Assembly: GCA_030435675.1 (NCBI GenBank)
Contig: CM059625.1
Coordinates: 10,974,001-11,038,000, forward strand
Reading direction: 5' to 3'
DNA from: Steinernema hermaphroditum
Lineage: Eukaryota > Nematoda > Chromadorea > Rhabditida > Steinernematidae
Length of the DNA stretch: 64,000 nt
This document shows, piece after piece, positions 10,043-20,515 of the stretch. The notes beneath the pieces were generated by a model that was not told the DNA's origin, made no database searches, and saw only the letters and a program-made list of their open reading frames with translations. How positions within the stretch are numbered: the stretch's first letter is position 1; each line of letters starts with the position of its first letter. A program made the position numbers and the translations under genes.

Positions 10043-12269
10043 CTATGAGCTCATGGGCGATCGTATCGTGGCTCCACAGGAAACCAGAGCAACGAAAATG
10101 TTGGAACGGAGTTGGCTGTTCGTAGATGCTGGCAAACTCTCAATTGGTGTTTCGCGGCTGAGATCTGGTTGGTTGACCAAAAGAGTCATTTTCTCCTCGT
10201 TGAGCACTTCACGAAATATCTGAAAGGATAGTGATTAGAATAAACATATTTTATTGTAGTGGTTTCACTGATACCAGTTAACCGCAATTCACAAACACTT
10301 ACCTCAACAAGTTCAGCATCCAAACGTTCTGCAGCATAATGAATTACAGTTTTTCCGTTCGTGGCATCCTGAAATACAGAATAGCATGCTGTAAAGAGTA
10401 ATGCAACATACAGCAATAGTGGGATCGGCTCCAGCCTCGAGAAGAGCTCTGATGGTTGATTTGTTGTCCAACACACACTGACTTTGTTCTTCCACGACTC
10501 CATGGTTTTTAACAGCGCAAAGAAGCGGAGTCAGTCCCATTCCATTGCCGAGGTTAATGTTCGTTGATGGGTATGAGCACAAGATCTGGACTATCGAAGT
10601 CATTCCGCGAGCGGCAGCATAGTGCAAAGGAGCATCGCGTTCGGGCCTGGTCGTTTGAATGTTAGGATCCGCTCCAGCTTCAAGTAAATAGTCGACTAGT
10701 TCACTGCGCCTGCTTTCCACGGCAAGGAACAGAGGCGTTTCGTTGCTGGAGTTTGCGGTATCGAAGGGCTTCTGGCATGGAGGGAAGTCCATCTTCAGCA
10801 TTTGCTCAACGAGAGCATAAACTTTGGGTATGTCAAGGTGGGCGATAACGATGTGCAGAAGAGTGTCACGATCAGGGTCTTGGTAATACAAAGCGCCGGG
10901 AATGTACTAAAACCACGTTATATCATGAAACTCATATGCGTACTAACCTGAACGCACTTGCAGGTCCATGCCCAGGCCACATCCATGTCTGTATCGCTGA
11001 TCATGGAGCGGAGGCGAGTCTTTGCAGGTCGCGATCCGGATTCCGGGCGGAGAGCAGGGCGGAACAGCTCGCCTGTTTGACTCTGGTAACGTTGTTCAAC
11101 CACTGGGGTCATAGGGCAGCATATTCCTCCTCGCGGAGCAGCCGGAGAGCGCTGAGGCGCGCTTCCAGCAGACATAGGCGAACCACATCCACTGTCTGTA
11201 GAAGGAGGTCTTTGATGAGATGGGCTTCCTGCAGTTGAATCACTGAAAGAATCTTTCCGAGCTCGATTTTCCGCCGAATCGGGAGCTGACGAAGAATATC
11301 TTCGCGAATACTTCAAAATGAAGTCTGAAAGGGCATCTGGAAGTTCTGCCTCATCCTGTAAAACGAAACCTGTACGCTTGCGTTCTTTTGAAATGCATAC
11401 CTTAGCTGAAAGAAGTCGCGAGAGCTCCGCCGAACTTAATCCATGATCGGCTGTGAATGGAGAATGACGTTGAGGAGAGTAGTATCCAGCATCGGACTGG
11501 GGCGAATATCCCGGATTTTCTGAGTTCCACCAGTTTTGGCATTCCGTTTCGTAGGGATTATTGTAGTTGGCGTATTCTTGGGTCTGAACATTGGCAAACG
11601 GATATCTACCGTTGCTGTAGGGGTGTGAGTTATTGTAAGCCGTTCTGAAGTAATGCAAAAGGGACATTATTCGACATCAAGCTCTTACTGTCTTGAAGTG
11701 CGCACTGGTCCGCGTGAGAGGAGCTCTGATTCGCTGCCAGATTCGTCTTTGCTCTCCTCTGTGCTGTCTTCAGATTCTTCTTTCTTTTCAGTGCTGCTTT
11801 CTGTTGTTTCTTTTGTCTCTTCCTTTTGTTCCTCATCTTTTTTCTCTTCGACCACCACAACCTCTTTCTTGGCTTCGGTCTCTTCGTTCTTAAAAGGCAT
11901 GTCTCATGCGGTGCAGCAGATGGCCCTTACCTTTTCAATTTTTTCCACAGGCTTCGAATCCTCGATTTTAGGCGCAGGGCATTCACCGTCCAAAAGATCG
12001 GAAAACAGATTTGCACCATCTCGGACGAATTTGGATGTGGTATTTGTCTTCCGAGCGAGAGCGCTTGAGCGAAGACTTTGGAGGCTAACGTAATCAGAGG
12101 GCGAGATTCCATCGACATTGCGGGCGTACTTCTTAGGTTTTACGGGAGCTTCCTTAATACTGAGGCCTTTCAGCGCATCCGAAAGACGGTCTGCGGCCGG
12201 CTCTTGAGGAATAGAGCACGGGGCGGCTCGAGCAACCAAGCACGTCCCTGAGGAAGACTGTGAGCTCAT
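10043..12269 (-). CDS. IkB-like ankyrin-repeat protein
   Basis: The gene starts at ATG 12269 (MSSQSSSGTCLVARAAP) and stops at 10043-10045. Exons join with introns at about 11886-11927 (42 bp), 11648-11688, 11356-11402 (45 bp), 10908-10946, 10369-10413 and 10220-10300, all with GT/AG ends and matching phases. The protein has a Ser-rich N-terminus, then a Glu/Lys-rich acidic tract (EEKKDEEQKEETKE region). A Tyr/Asn-rich segment and a Ser/Pro-rich segment follow. The C-terminus holds about six ankyrin repeats, recognisable by DRDTLLHIVIAH, NETPLFLAVESRRSELVDYL, DAPLHYAAARG, GLTPLLCAVKNH, STIRALLEAGADP and GKTVIHYAAERLDAELVE. The opening 'D-x-D-T-x-LH-x-x-x-AH' repeat is typical of the IkB/Bcl-3/IkB-zeta group. 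C. elegans has IkB-like proteins (ikb-1, nfki-1) without a Rel/NF-kB partner. Which of these is the orthologue is not resolved. Confidence 0.85.
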
Positions 12270-14943
12270 CTCTTTATAATTGTGCGAAACGACTGTAATG
12301 TCTGAAATGGAAGCTTGCCGTAGTTACGAAACGCACTACCCGATCACCATAAAAAGCTGAACACGGTGGTTCGACTTATATCGCGAACGCGGAAGTAAAC
12401 GATTTGCGCACTTACTAATGACATGCACACCTAAATCAGAAAGTCTTGCTTCGATGATGCATCCGATATAGGATATTGTGTCAATAATGAGTCTCCCTAG
12501 GCTCTTTTACAATAAAAATTCGATTGCGTAAAGAAGGTGACGTTGTTAAGAGAGCGAAGTGTGGACTTGAGAAGTCGTCGGCGAAGGAAACCTGCCGGTT
12601 GGCGCTACGCGCAGCTGTCCGCCACTGAATCGATCGTCGGCGCGGCGACGCCGCTACTCAGTTGGCTGGCGAGTGGAGAGCAAGAGGCCGCGCCCCGGCG
12701 GAGCCGTCTTCTGCGCCGCTTCACCCAGTGACGCTCCAGTACGCGATGAAAAAGAGAGTGTGCGTATGCGTGTGCCGCATCTACGCGCTCGATCGTTTTT
12801 TACGTCACAATGTCTAACGACAAGCGCACGGAGTAGCTACCACTCATGAGAACTTTGATTCTTAACAATGACGTCCGCATGCAATTGTTTTTTAAAAGAA
12901 AGTACATAGATTAAACGCCGTTATCAGTCAGCCTTCCCTTCTTTCCACCAGCAATGAACGGCTGCTATACACATAACAGGAAGAGAACCCCGAGCGATCG
13001 GAACAATAAAATATTTCCGAAGAGCATCTCGAATGGTCACCACCTTCGACGCTGTACATGCACTTTGTCAAAAGCCCATGCCAGTACTCGCAAACGATTT
13101 GCACTTTCGAAACGATGTTGAGTCAAATTCGGACTTTATGCGGACAAGGACCAGAGGGCAGCATATAAAACATATGTTCAAATGTATGAATATTGTAAGG
13201 TCACTGCTGATAATTCCTACGTAGCAGCATTAGCTTAGTGAACACGAAAGACTTTGTCCAGTGAACCAACGGAGACACATATCACAAAAAATGAACTGCT
13301 CAATCGGGTCAAAGACGACGGTGAGGAGATGGACGAACACGATGGACAGTCGGAATGTTTGGCAGAGCTTTCGCGCGAAGTCGGTACTAGGCAAATAAGA
13401 GCACGGTAAACAAGAGGAAGGGTCCGCAGCCGCCTGACAAAATAACTCGAAGTCTGATCAATTCTCGTACGTTTATAAAGGGTATATTCAGTAAACAACA
13501 CTTACGTCTGCATAAATCAAAAAAGGTAAACGCGTCGAATGTGAAACAGAAACACTGTCCTGGCACCGGGTCAAACTGGCAGTGCCAGTAGCAAACGCAG
13601 GCTCTACTTCCCCATCTACGAGCACAAAAAAAAATCACAATTGCGAACAACGAGCATCGAACACATTCTGCGGTGAACGTCGTTCAGCAAACGGTGAACG
13701 AAGAGACCAAAGGTCTGCGAAGGGGGAGACAACGTTCTCTCGACATTTTATGCATTCACGTCCCAACAAACAACCAACGAGTGGAGATTATGCGAAAATG
13801 AGAAAACGCGTGGGCATTGCGAAAACACGAACTTTGGCATTCGTGGGGGAAGTGGTTAAGGGCTTGCGGGAGACAGTGTCACTCTTTTCCGAAATGCAAT
13901 TCGCCAATCAATGCCCAAAGCGAGACTACTAGTCGCGCCTTCCACTTTTGTGTCCGTGAAAAATGATTTTTTACGACACAGTGGAACAGCCATGTGACAC
14001 ATGCGTGCACAAAGAGCGAGAGAGACGTTTCTCAGCTGTAGACAAGGAAGTAAATGTCTCTCCGACTAGGGAGTTACGCTCCGGCGACTCGCCGCGCATG
14101 CGTCAAACTGGCGTGTTATGTGGGAAAAATAAGCGAAAATAAGTATACGGTAGCACCAGGTGAAAATGAAAGCAGGAACTGCTACCCGTAATAGACTCTA
14201 GTGTATGTTGCGACACATAATAATCAAAGATGGAAGACCGTAAATAGTCAATTAAAGGCACAGGATATGCCGCGAGCTCTAAGCAAAAGTTATTGAATAC
14301 CTCCTTGGTTAAGAGGGTGAAATATTGTTATTGACCTCGACCGAACCATCGATATGTATTGTTTGCCTTTATCGTTTGCTCGTTCCGAGCAGACGTACGC
14401 TGTCGCATTCGTGGGGGTTTGAACAGTGCAATCCATTCGAGACCTACTATTGCCAAAATTAATCCTGCGCTCACCGCGGACGACTGGCTGGCTGGCTTAT
14501 GCTGGTAGCAATAGTTGCAATTCGAAAACGATCGAAAACGACCACAGTTCACTGCTCATCGCATCTCTCGTAGTGAGCAGTACCCGTCAGGTGATCATTG
14601 TTCACGCTAACCACCGCATTGGACATATGCATTCTGAGAATAATATTTTGGTCAGCTTCAGAGGTTTGTATCAGAACGCACACCACGAGCTCATTAACAT
14701 AACTCCACCTGTTCCGCTAAGTTGCAGTGACTATGCCAACGCCATTTCAGAAACGTTTCCCCGTCAATATTTCCATGAACTACAGCTACTGCTGCGGTTC
14801 TCTTTCTCTATCTCTCTCTCAAGAAATCAATTGTGGCGAGTGCGTGAGAACGTTTTTATCGCTGCAAACCGCAATCGTTCGAGCCATGATCATTATTGAC
14901 CGGAGTTACTTTACTGATCAATTCTTTAGAGACAATCCGGGTG
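12270..14943. other. Intergenic, divergent promoter region
   Basis: 2.7 kb lie between the divergently transcribed IkB-like gene and TAF12, so it holds both promoters. A GC- and CpG-rich patch at about 12560-12740 stands out. A pyrimidine run (TCTCTATCTCTCTCTC) sits at about 14800-14820. Open frames here lack motifs or splice support. No RNA gene was recognised. Confidence 0.5.
14921..14930 (+). promoter_or_regulatory. Candidate trans-splice acceptor for taf-12
   Basis: ATTCTTTAG|A ends 14 bases before the ATG at 14944 with no matching donor nearby. This fits spliced-leader addition as known in nematodes; it is inferred from sequence only. Confidence 0.45.
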
Positions 14944-16472
14944 ATGGCCGACTACCCAGTGCACCCGCACAACGCAGGTGGCACAGGTAAGAACAAAGGA
15001 GAAAGGACACACTGAACTTTCCACTGTACTTTGCCAGATATTATACCAGCGAGCGGTGGAAGTCTCATGCAACACCAACAATCACAACAGTCTCAGATGG
15101 CGCACCAGCCCCATCAGCAAATGATGGGTCAACAAATTCAGGGGCAGATGATTAATATGCCTATGAGAGGAGCTCCTGGTCAGACCTACTCTCATGGAAT
15201 GCCAGCAAACTCGGGCATGATACAAACTCGACAAGCTCCACCTGGAAGCTTCCGCCCACAGATGATGCGTCAATCAATGGACCAGCAGAGATTTACATAT
15301 GTAAATCCTGATCACGTCCATCATATGGGTACAAAATCAGTTACAGTATCTTCAGAAACGATGATGTCGTTCCAGGCATTATCCATCCAGGAGGGACGTC
15401 TCAACAGACAGGGCACATGCCAGTCAATCAGCAGTCTTCACAGGTACACCAACAACAACCGCAGCAACAAGTTATGTCTTCACACCATATGATGAATCAT
15501 CAGATGCCACCGCCCCAAATGGTCGGTATGCCCATGAAAATGAATCCAGGACATGGAGCGGTCGTTGTGAACCAAGGGATGATGTCTAACCCTTCCGCGA
15601 TTCATCAAAGGCACCCGTCTTCGGTGCAGTTTCGACAACCGTTGATTAGGCAGCCCGATCCTCGTATGACATATATGACACCTGAACAAATGCAACAAAT
15701 GGGTAAAATGCTAGTCTCTTTTACAGAACGTACATGGAGACTCGATTTAGATCGCGTTCGAATGCAAGGTATGGTGCAGCAACACCATATTCAAGGCGGA
15801 CAGCCTCGAACAATGCATCCACCTCAGTTACCAACGTCATCAGCTCACCCCACACCATCATCGTCTGCGCTCCGTCAAGCCTTGGGATACCCAACACCTC
15901 CTGTTGTTTCCTCCAGCTTATCCCAACCCAACATTCCCCAGCAACCGCAAAATGCCCAAGTCTCGGTGACTCATCCAGGCGGTTCTTCAAGTGGAAACAG
16001 TAATCAGTTCTTCGGTGAACAAACCAGAAATGCTGGAAACCACTTGGAAAATGAGCCGCAGGCAAGCTCGTCAAACGCTGGAGAATATAGATCAGTCGGT
16101 GAAGTCGTCCATGTAAACCCTAAATTGGTCAACGAGCCGATTCTCAGTAGAGAAGCATTGGACCGCGTCGTTAAGTCTGTTGATCCTCATGAGACACTAG
16201 AAGACGATGTTGCCGAGGCTATATGCGTAATGATGGACGAATTTATCAACGACGTAATCGGACAAGCTAGCCGTGTAGCACGCCATCGTGGAGGAACTCG
16301 CCTCGAAGGACGTGATGTCTCCTACGCTCTCGAGCACTTTTTTGACATGCCCATGTCGGCCGATGATTTCTACAGCGGATCTCAACCAGCTTCTGCACGC
16401 AATCGTTCAGTTACCAACGATGCCCATCAACAACGTATGGCGCTCATAAAGAAAACTCTGAAAAAACCATAG
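14944..16472 (+). CDS. taf-12: TFIID subunit TAF12 (histone-fold)
   Basis: Four exons: 14944-14986, 15038-15328, 15376-15702 and 15751-16472. All phases match, giving 460 aa. The first 300 or so residues are Gln/Met/Pro/His-rich and low in complexity. The C-terminal histone fold follows: ILSREALDRVVKSVDPHETL, then DDVAEAICVMMDEFINDVI, then ARHRGGTRLEGRDVSYALEHFF. This is the TAF12 pattern (VDPNEQLDEDVEE...ADDFIE...ARHRKSSTLEVKDV). TAF12 pairs with TAF4 in TFIID and supports RNA polymerase II initiation. The third intron is taken as 15703-15750 (to TTTAG) rather than the earlier TTTACAG at about 15726, which would leave only 24 bp. Start choice: the first ATG after a candidate trans-splice site. 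Confidence 0.92.
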
Positions 16473-17344
16473 ATTTCTGTTATTCTTTCGGTCTTTGATG
16501 CTACTATCGAGTAAGTCCCCATTCAGCAATTCACATCCAATGATCTTGCGCTTTCCAAAAGCATTCGTCAACTTTCACAAATGTATATGTTGCACTATGA
16601 TTATCGCACAAATGTGTCGCACTATATTTGCTTCGTTGAAACCTAATTTAAAATGTCTTTAAATTGGGGTACCTTTTCTGTGATGCGCTATATTCTATCT
16701 GCTCTGGTCTTGTACTACTGTGTCGCAAACGGTTACTATTTATGAAGATTTCTAGCTATATAATACATAGTTCAATAAGTTTCCGACAAAGAATAAATTT
16801 ATTAATTGACTTTTGGTTTTTTTGGTAACACATTTCAAATTCAAGACGTCACAGTAAGTATTTAGGAACGGTTGTCCTGTTACAAGCACGGATATGACAG
16901 CAGGGGCAGAAGAAGCGAATCGACCTAGAACCTCGTAGTGTACGGACGCTGTTCGACGTGAGAAAGTGAACCCGTACAGTGAGATCGGTCGAACGGCACT
17001 CGTTTCACCCGATCGAAACGAGTAAGCGGTAGGAGCACCGCAAACCCAAGATAAGGAGTTCAAGGGAGCACAACCTTGAGAGGAGTGAACTTGTACGCGA
17101 AAATGAAAGGGTCCTGGAACAAGAGATGACAAACAGTCCTAAGGGGACACACTATAAGCGAAATCGAAAGGAATAATTGAATAACGATACACCAGTTGAC
17201 AGGAAACAGAATTAAGGCAATTTGGAAAGAGTCCCGTAGTAGAAGTGGTGATACAATTTTGTCGTGAGGAATCCGTAAATGCAGTGCAAAAGCACATGAG
17301 AAAATAGGGAAAACGCTATCTCATGAGATAGCAGCGGTAGTCGT
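16473..17344. other. Intergenic, convergent 3' ends
   Basis: This lies between the 3' ends of taf-12 (+) and the transporter (-), so it should hold both 3' UTRs. A 126-codon minus-strand open frame (16752-17132) ends in sequence that looks like a mariner-type end (TAGTTCAATAAGTTTCCGAC at about 16769-16788). No partner end was found, so no element is annotated. Confidence 0.4.
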
Positions 17345-20300
17345 TCAATTGGCATTGGTAATCAGAGGAGCGGTAGGAGGATGCATCGGTGATGCTTCGG
17401 GAGAATGAGCCTCCGGCTGCGTCGTTTCATCTTCTTCGGATACTTTCGATACGCGATCTTTGAGCTGCTTCTTCCTTTCTTCCTCGTAATCTTGAAGCAG
17501 CTGGTGCTGCTGGCGAAGGCTCTGAATAGTCCTCTGATACTCTGTTAGGTTTTCTTCAGAGTGCTCCGTAAGTACGGAGAGCTTGCCGCTTTGTGCATCG
17601 CCGTTATCTTCACATCCTAAACGTACTTTTATTCATTCCGCGATTGCAGTTTAAACGCATACCTTCGTTTTTCATTTGGTTGCGCTGGTGTCGGTGCACA
17701 AATGGAATTGCACAGCTGACCAGACCGGAGAGGACGATAAGTACGCCAGCAAAGACGAATGAGGAGTCATACGACTGCATAACATCGTATACAATTCCTG
17801 CAATAGGTGTACCGAGCAGAGACGCAATTCCACGTCCCACAACCAGTAGGCCGAACGAGTTTGTCAGGCGTTCTAATCCGAGCAGATCGCTAAGAACAAT
17901 CGACGTTAGACAGATGTAAGCGGCTAAAGAGGAACGAAAGGTCACATTAGAAAATGTGTTGCATACAAATGATAAATCCGAATAAAATTGCGTATCCGCA
18001 GAGGCCTGCGAAACCAGGTAGGAACGGGCAGAGACATGTAAGAATTCCACAGCTGATAAGGGACAGGTTGTTGATCGTCAAGGCTGACATCCATCCTCTA
18101 TCTGCTACCCAGCCAAAGATGACACGTCCTGAGAGGGCAAAGATGCTTGCAAGAAAGTTAGGACGTACCAAATGTGTTCGTAATTCCGATGATCGAGAGG
18201 AGAAGAGCAGCGTCGGACTTAGACAGACCTTTCTCCGTTGCCATGCTGATGACGAACATAAATGGAACGTAAAAGCCCAGCATTCCCAAGATGTTCGAGA
18301 TGGTCAGGAGAAGCATGACTGGCTCTTTTAAAAGTTCGAGGTCAATCATTTCGGAGAATGCGTTTCTGATGACGTAGGGAATGCACTTGCACTTACTAAA
18401 GGTGTTGGTGATTAGCGGATCAGGTCATTCCATGCATACCTATCGTCCACGAAGTCCAGTTCCTCCAACTCTTCCGCAATCAAACCACCGGTGATTCTAC
18501 TCATGCGGCTCCCAAAGTCAGTCATATCACCACCGTGTGAAAGATGAGAAACGGACTGAGCCACAACAGCGGCAGGGATGGAAATCTGAGATTCACGGTA
18601 GCTGCGGTAGTTGTTTCCCTCTTCCCCAAATTCTTTCAGGTTACGAATAGAGCCTTGGTAGAAGATATCGCGACGGTTGAGTGGACGCATGAATTCTTTG
18701 GGATCAACGCCCTACAAGCAGAATAGTGATTAAGTTCACACAAGAGCAGCTGCATACACTGAGAGCAACACTAAGCACAGAGTCCCCGGCCTTAAGTGAC
18801 TGTGGGTTCTGAGAGAGACGACTCAACGACTGCGCATAGCTGCGTGCCGAAATTCTGCTTAGCTGGCTGGTCAGGTTGTGTCTGCTCATTTTGAGATCTT
18901 GGTTGCTAGTCATTTCGCTTCCCATGCTAAACGACATTTATGTAACAGGAGGTAAAGAATGGAAAAGAACCTTGTAAGCGTTAATTTTCGGTTTCGTTGT
19001 TGAGCTATGTGACGCTCTCCATGATTATAGGTTGATCCTGCCCGACTCTTGGTGATGGCGCGGTTCTCTGTGATAGGAGAAAGTGGCGGACGGATAGGAG
19101 TGGGGGGACTTGAATCGTTCTCACATTCGCTCAAAGCGGAGCGAAGACGTGCAAATACTTCAGAATCCATTCCATGGTGGACATCGTCGCGGTCAACATT
19201 GGTGCTCACTGAATTCGTTCGGCTGACCGCCAGAGTAGTAGGCGGCTTCATAACTCCATCTTCCTCAGAGATTTGGGGGAGCGGACCCTAAAATTTTTAG
19301 CAGATTTTACAGTTGCTTTTCGTATTGAATCTTACTCCATTCGTATGTGACTCATCGTACTGATGCAATTTGTTCATAACCAACTTCAAAGGTTCTTGTT
19401 CCTCCTTTCGTTTTTGATCCTCTAGATCAATTTCAGGAAATTCAAGCGGTTTGTAGAGCAGTCCACATAGTGCGCATAGCAGTATAAGACCAGAGATGAC
19501 CCACAAGGTGTACTGCCATCCAATATCTGCAATATAAAGTTTGCGATTTAGAGATGCCTTTTTTTCTGCGTACGTTCAATGCAGTAGACACACACTATTG
19601 GCATCACAAAAGTGCCGAATCCTGACCCAGCCACTGCAAGTCCTGTAGCCAAGGCACGTTTGCTTTCGAAGTAATAACCGACAACGACAATCGCCGGAAG
19701 ATACACAAAGCCAAATCCGATGCCTCCAAGAACGCCATAGAGAATCATGAAAACGAAGATATTTTTTGCGTAAGTAGCCAAAAAGAAAGCCACAGCGGTA
19801 AGAATTGAGCCACAAACTACTACTGGCCTGGCACCAAAGTTGTTAACTAATCCACCAGCCACAGGTCCTGGAACACGGCCTCTAATTACGCGTGCTTTTA
19901 CACTACAAAACAAACCGGCTAAAAGGTAAACGCCAATTAGCAATGATCCAATAAGTGATGTGACCGCGGTGGAGGCTTTGAATTCATTTTCATAAGACTT
20001 AATAAAGGCGCCAAAACTGTTTGCCACTCCATCGACAAAGAAGTTCGACACAAACGCGGCGAAAACAATCACCCATCCGTAGCCTCCGTCCGGTGGGACA
20101 GGTAGATGATCATTAATACAGTCCATGTGCACATCTCCTTAAATTATACGTGAACAATGTGGTAAACGTCAGCGTTTACCGTGTAGTTCATTCAGAGTCA
20201 GTGAGCTGTTGAAGTTATCGTACATTTCGGGAAGCTCGTCATTGCGTTCGTCCATGCTGGGCGTGTAAGACTCGTTGTCATCGCCATCGTTTTCTTCTCA

Positions 20301-20515
20301 AAATGCATCATTACAGAAAGCTCATAGCTTTGAATTGCGCTCCACTCATTGTTTGTAAAACTACAGAAACTTCACTCACTTTGTTGGTTAGTACCATTGG
20401 CCAATTGTTTATCGCTATCGTGCTCTTCGTCAACTTTGACAAGCGGAATTGATCCGTTAACCGCAGACGGGCTTTCAGACTCATCTGCCCGCTTTGTCTT
20501 TGTTTCGTCGTCCAT
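17345..20515 (-). CDS. Monocarboxylate-type MFS transporter (SLC16-like)
   Basis: The gene starts at ATG 20515 (MDDETKTKRADESESPS) and stops with TGA at 17345-17347, in about ten exons. After an acidic N-terminal tail, exon 3 contains the SLC16 signature PPDGGYGWVIVFAAF at the first membrane segment (about 20060-20105). It is followed by helices 2-6 down to 19550. A long hydrophilic Ser/Arg-rich central loop, encoded by about 19300-18400, separates these from helices 7-12 (about 18350-17690; EPVMLLLTISNILGMLGFY, GRVIFGWVADRG, GIASLLGTPIAGIVYD). The C-terminal tail is charged and coiled-coil-like (QSLRQQHQLLQDYEEERKKQ). Family members move lactate, pyruvate, ketone bodies or related anions with protons across the plasma membrane; the actual substrate is unknown. 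The central loop, roughly 270-300 residues, is long for the family. Confidence 0.9.

Noticed and set aside
15703..15726. 24-bp intron in taf-12
   Set aside because: Too short; the acceptor TTTAG at 15750 gives a 48-bp intron in the right phase.
16752..17132. 126-codon minus-strand frame as a protein-coding gene
   Set aside because: Overlaps the 3' flanks of two convergent genes, has no motif, and ends in sequence that looks transposon-derived.
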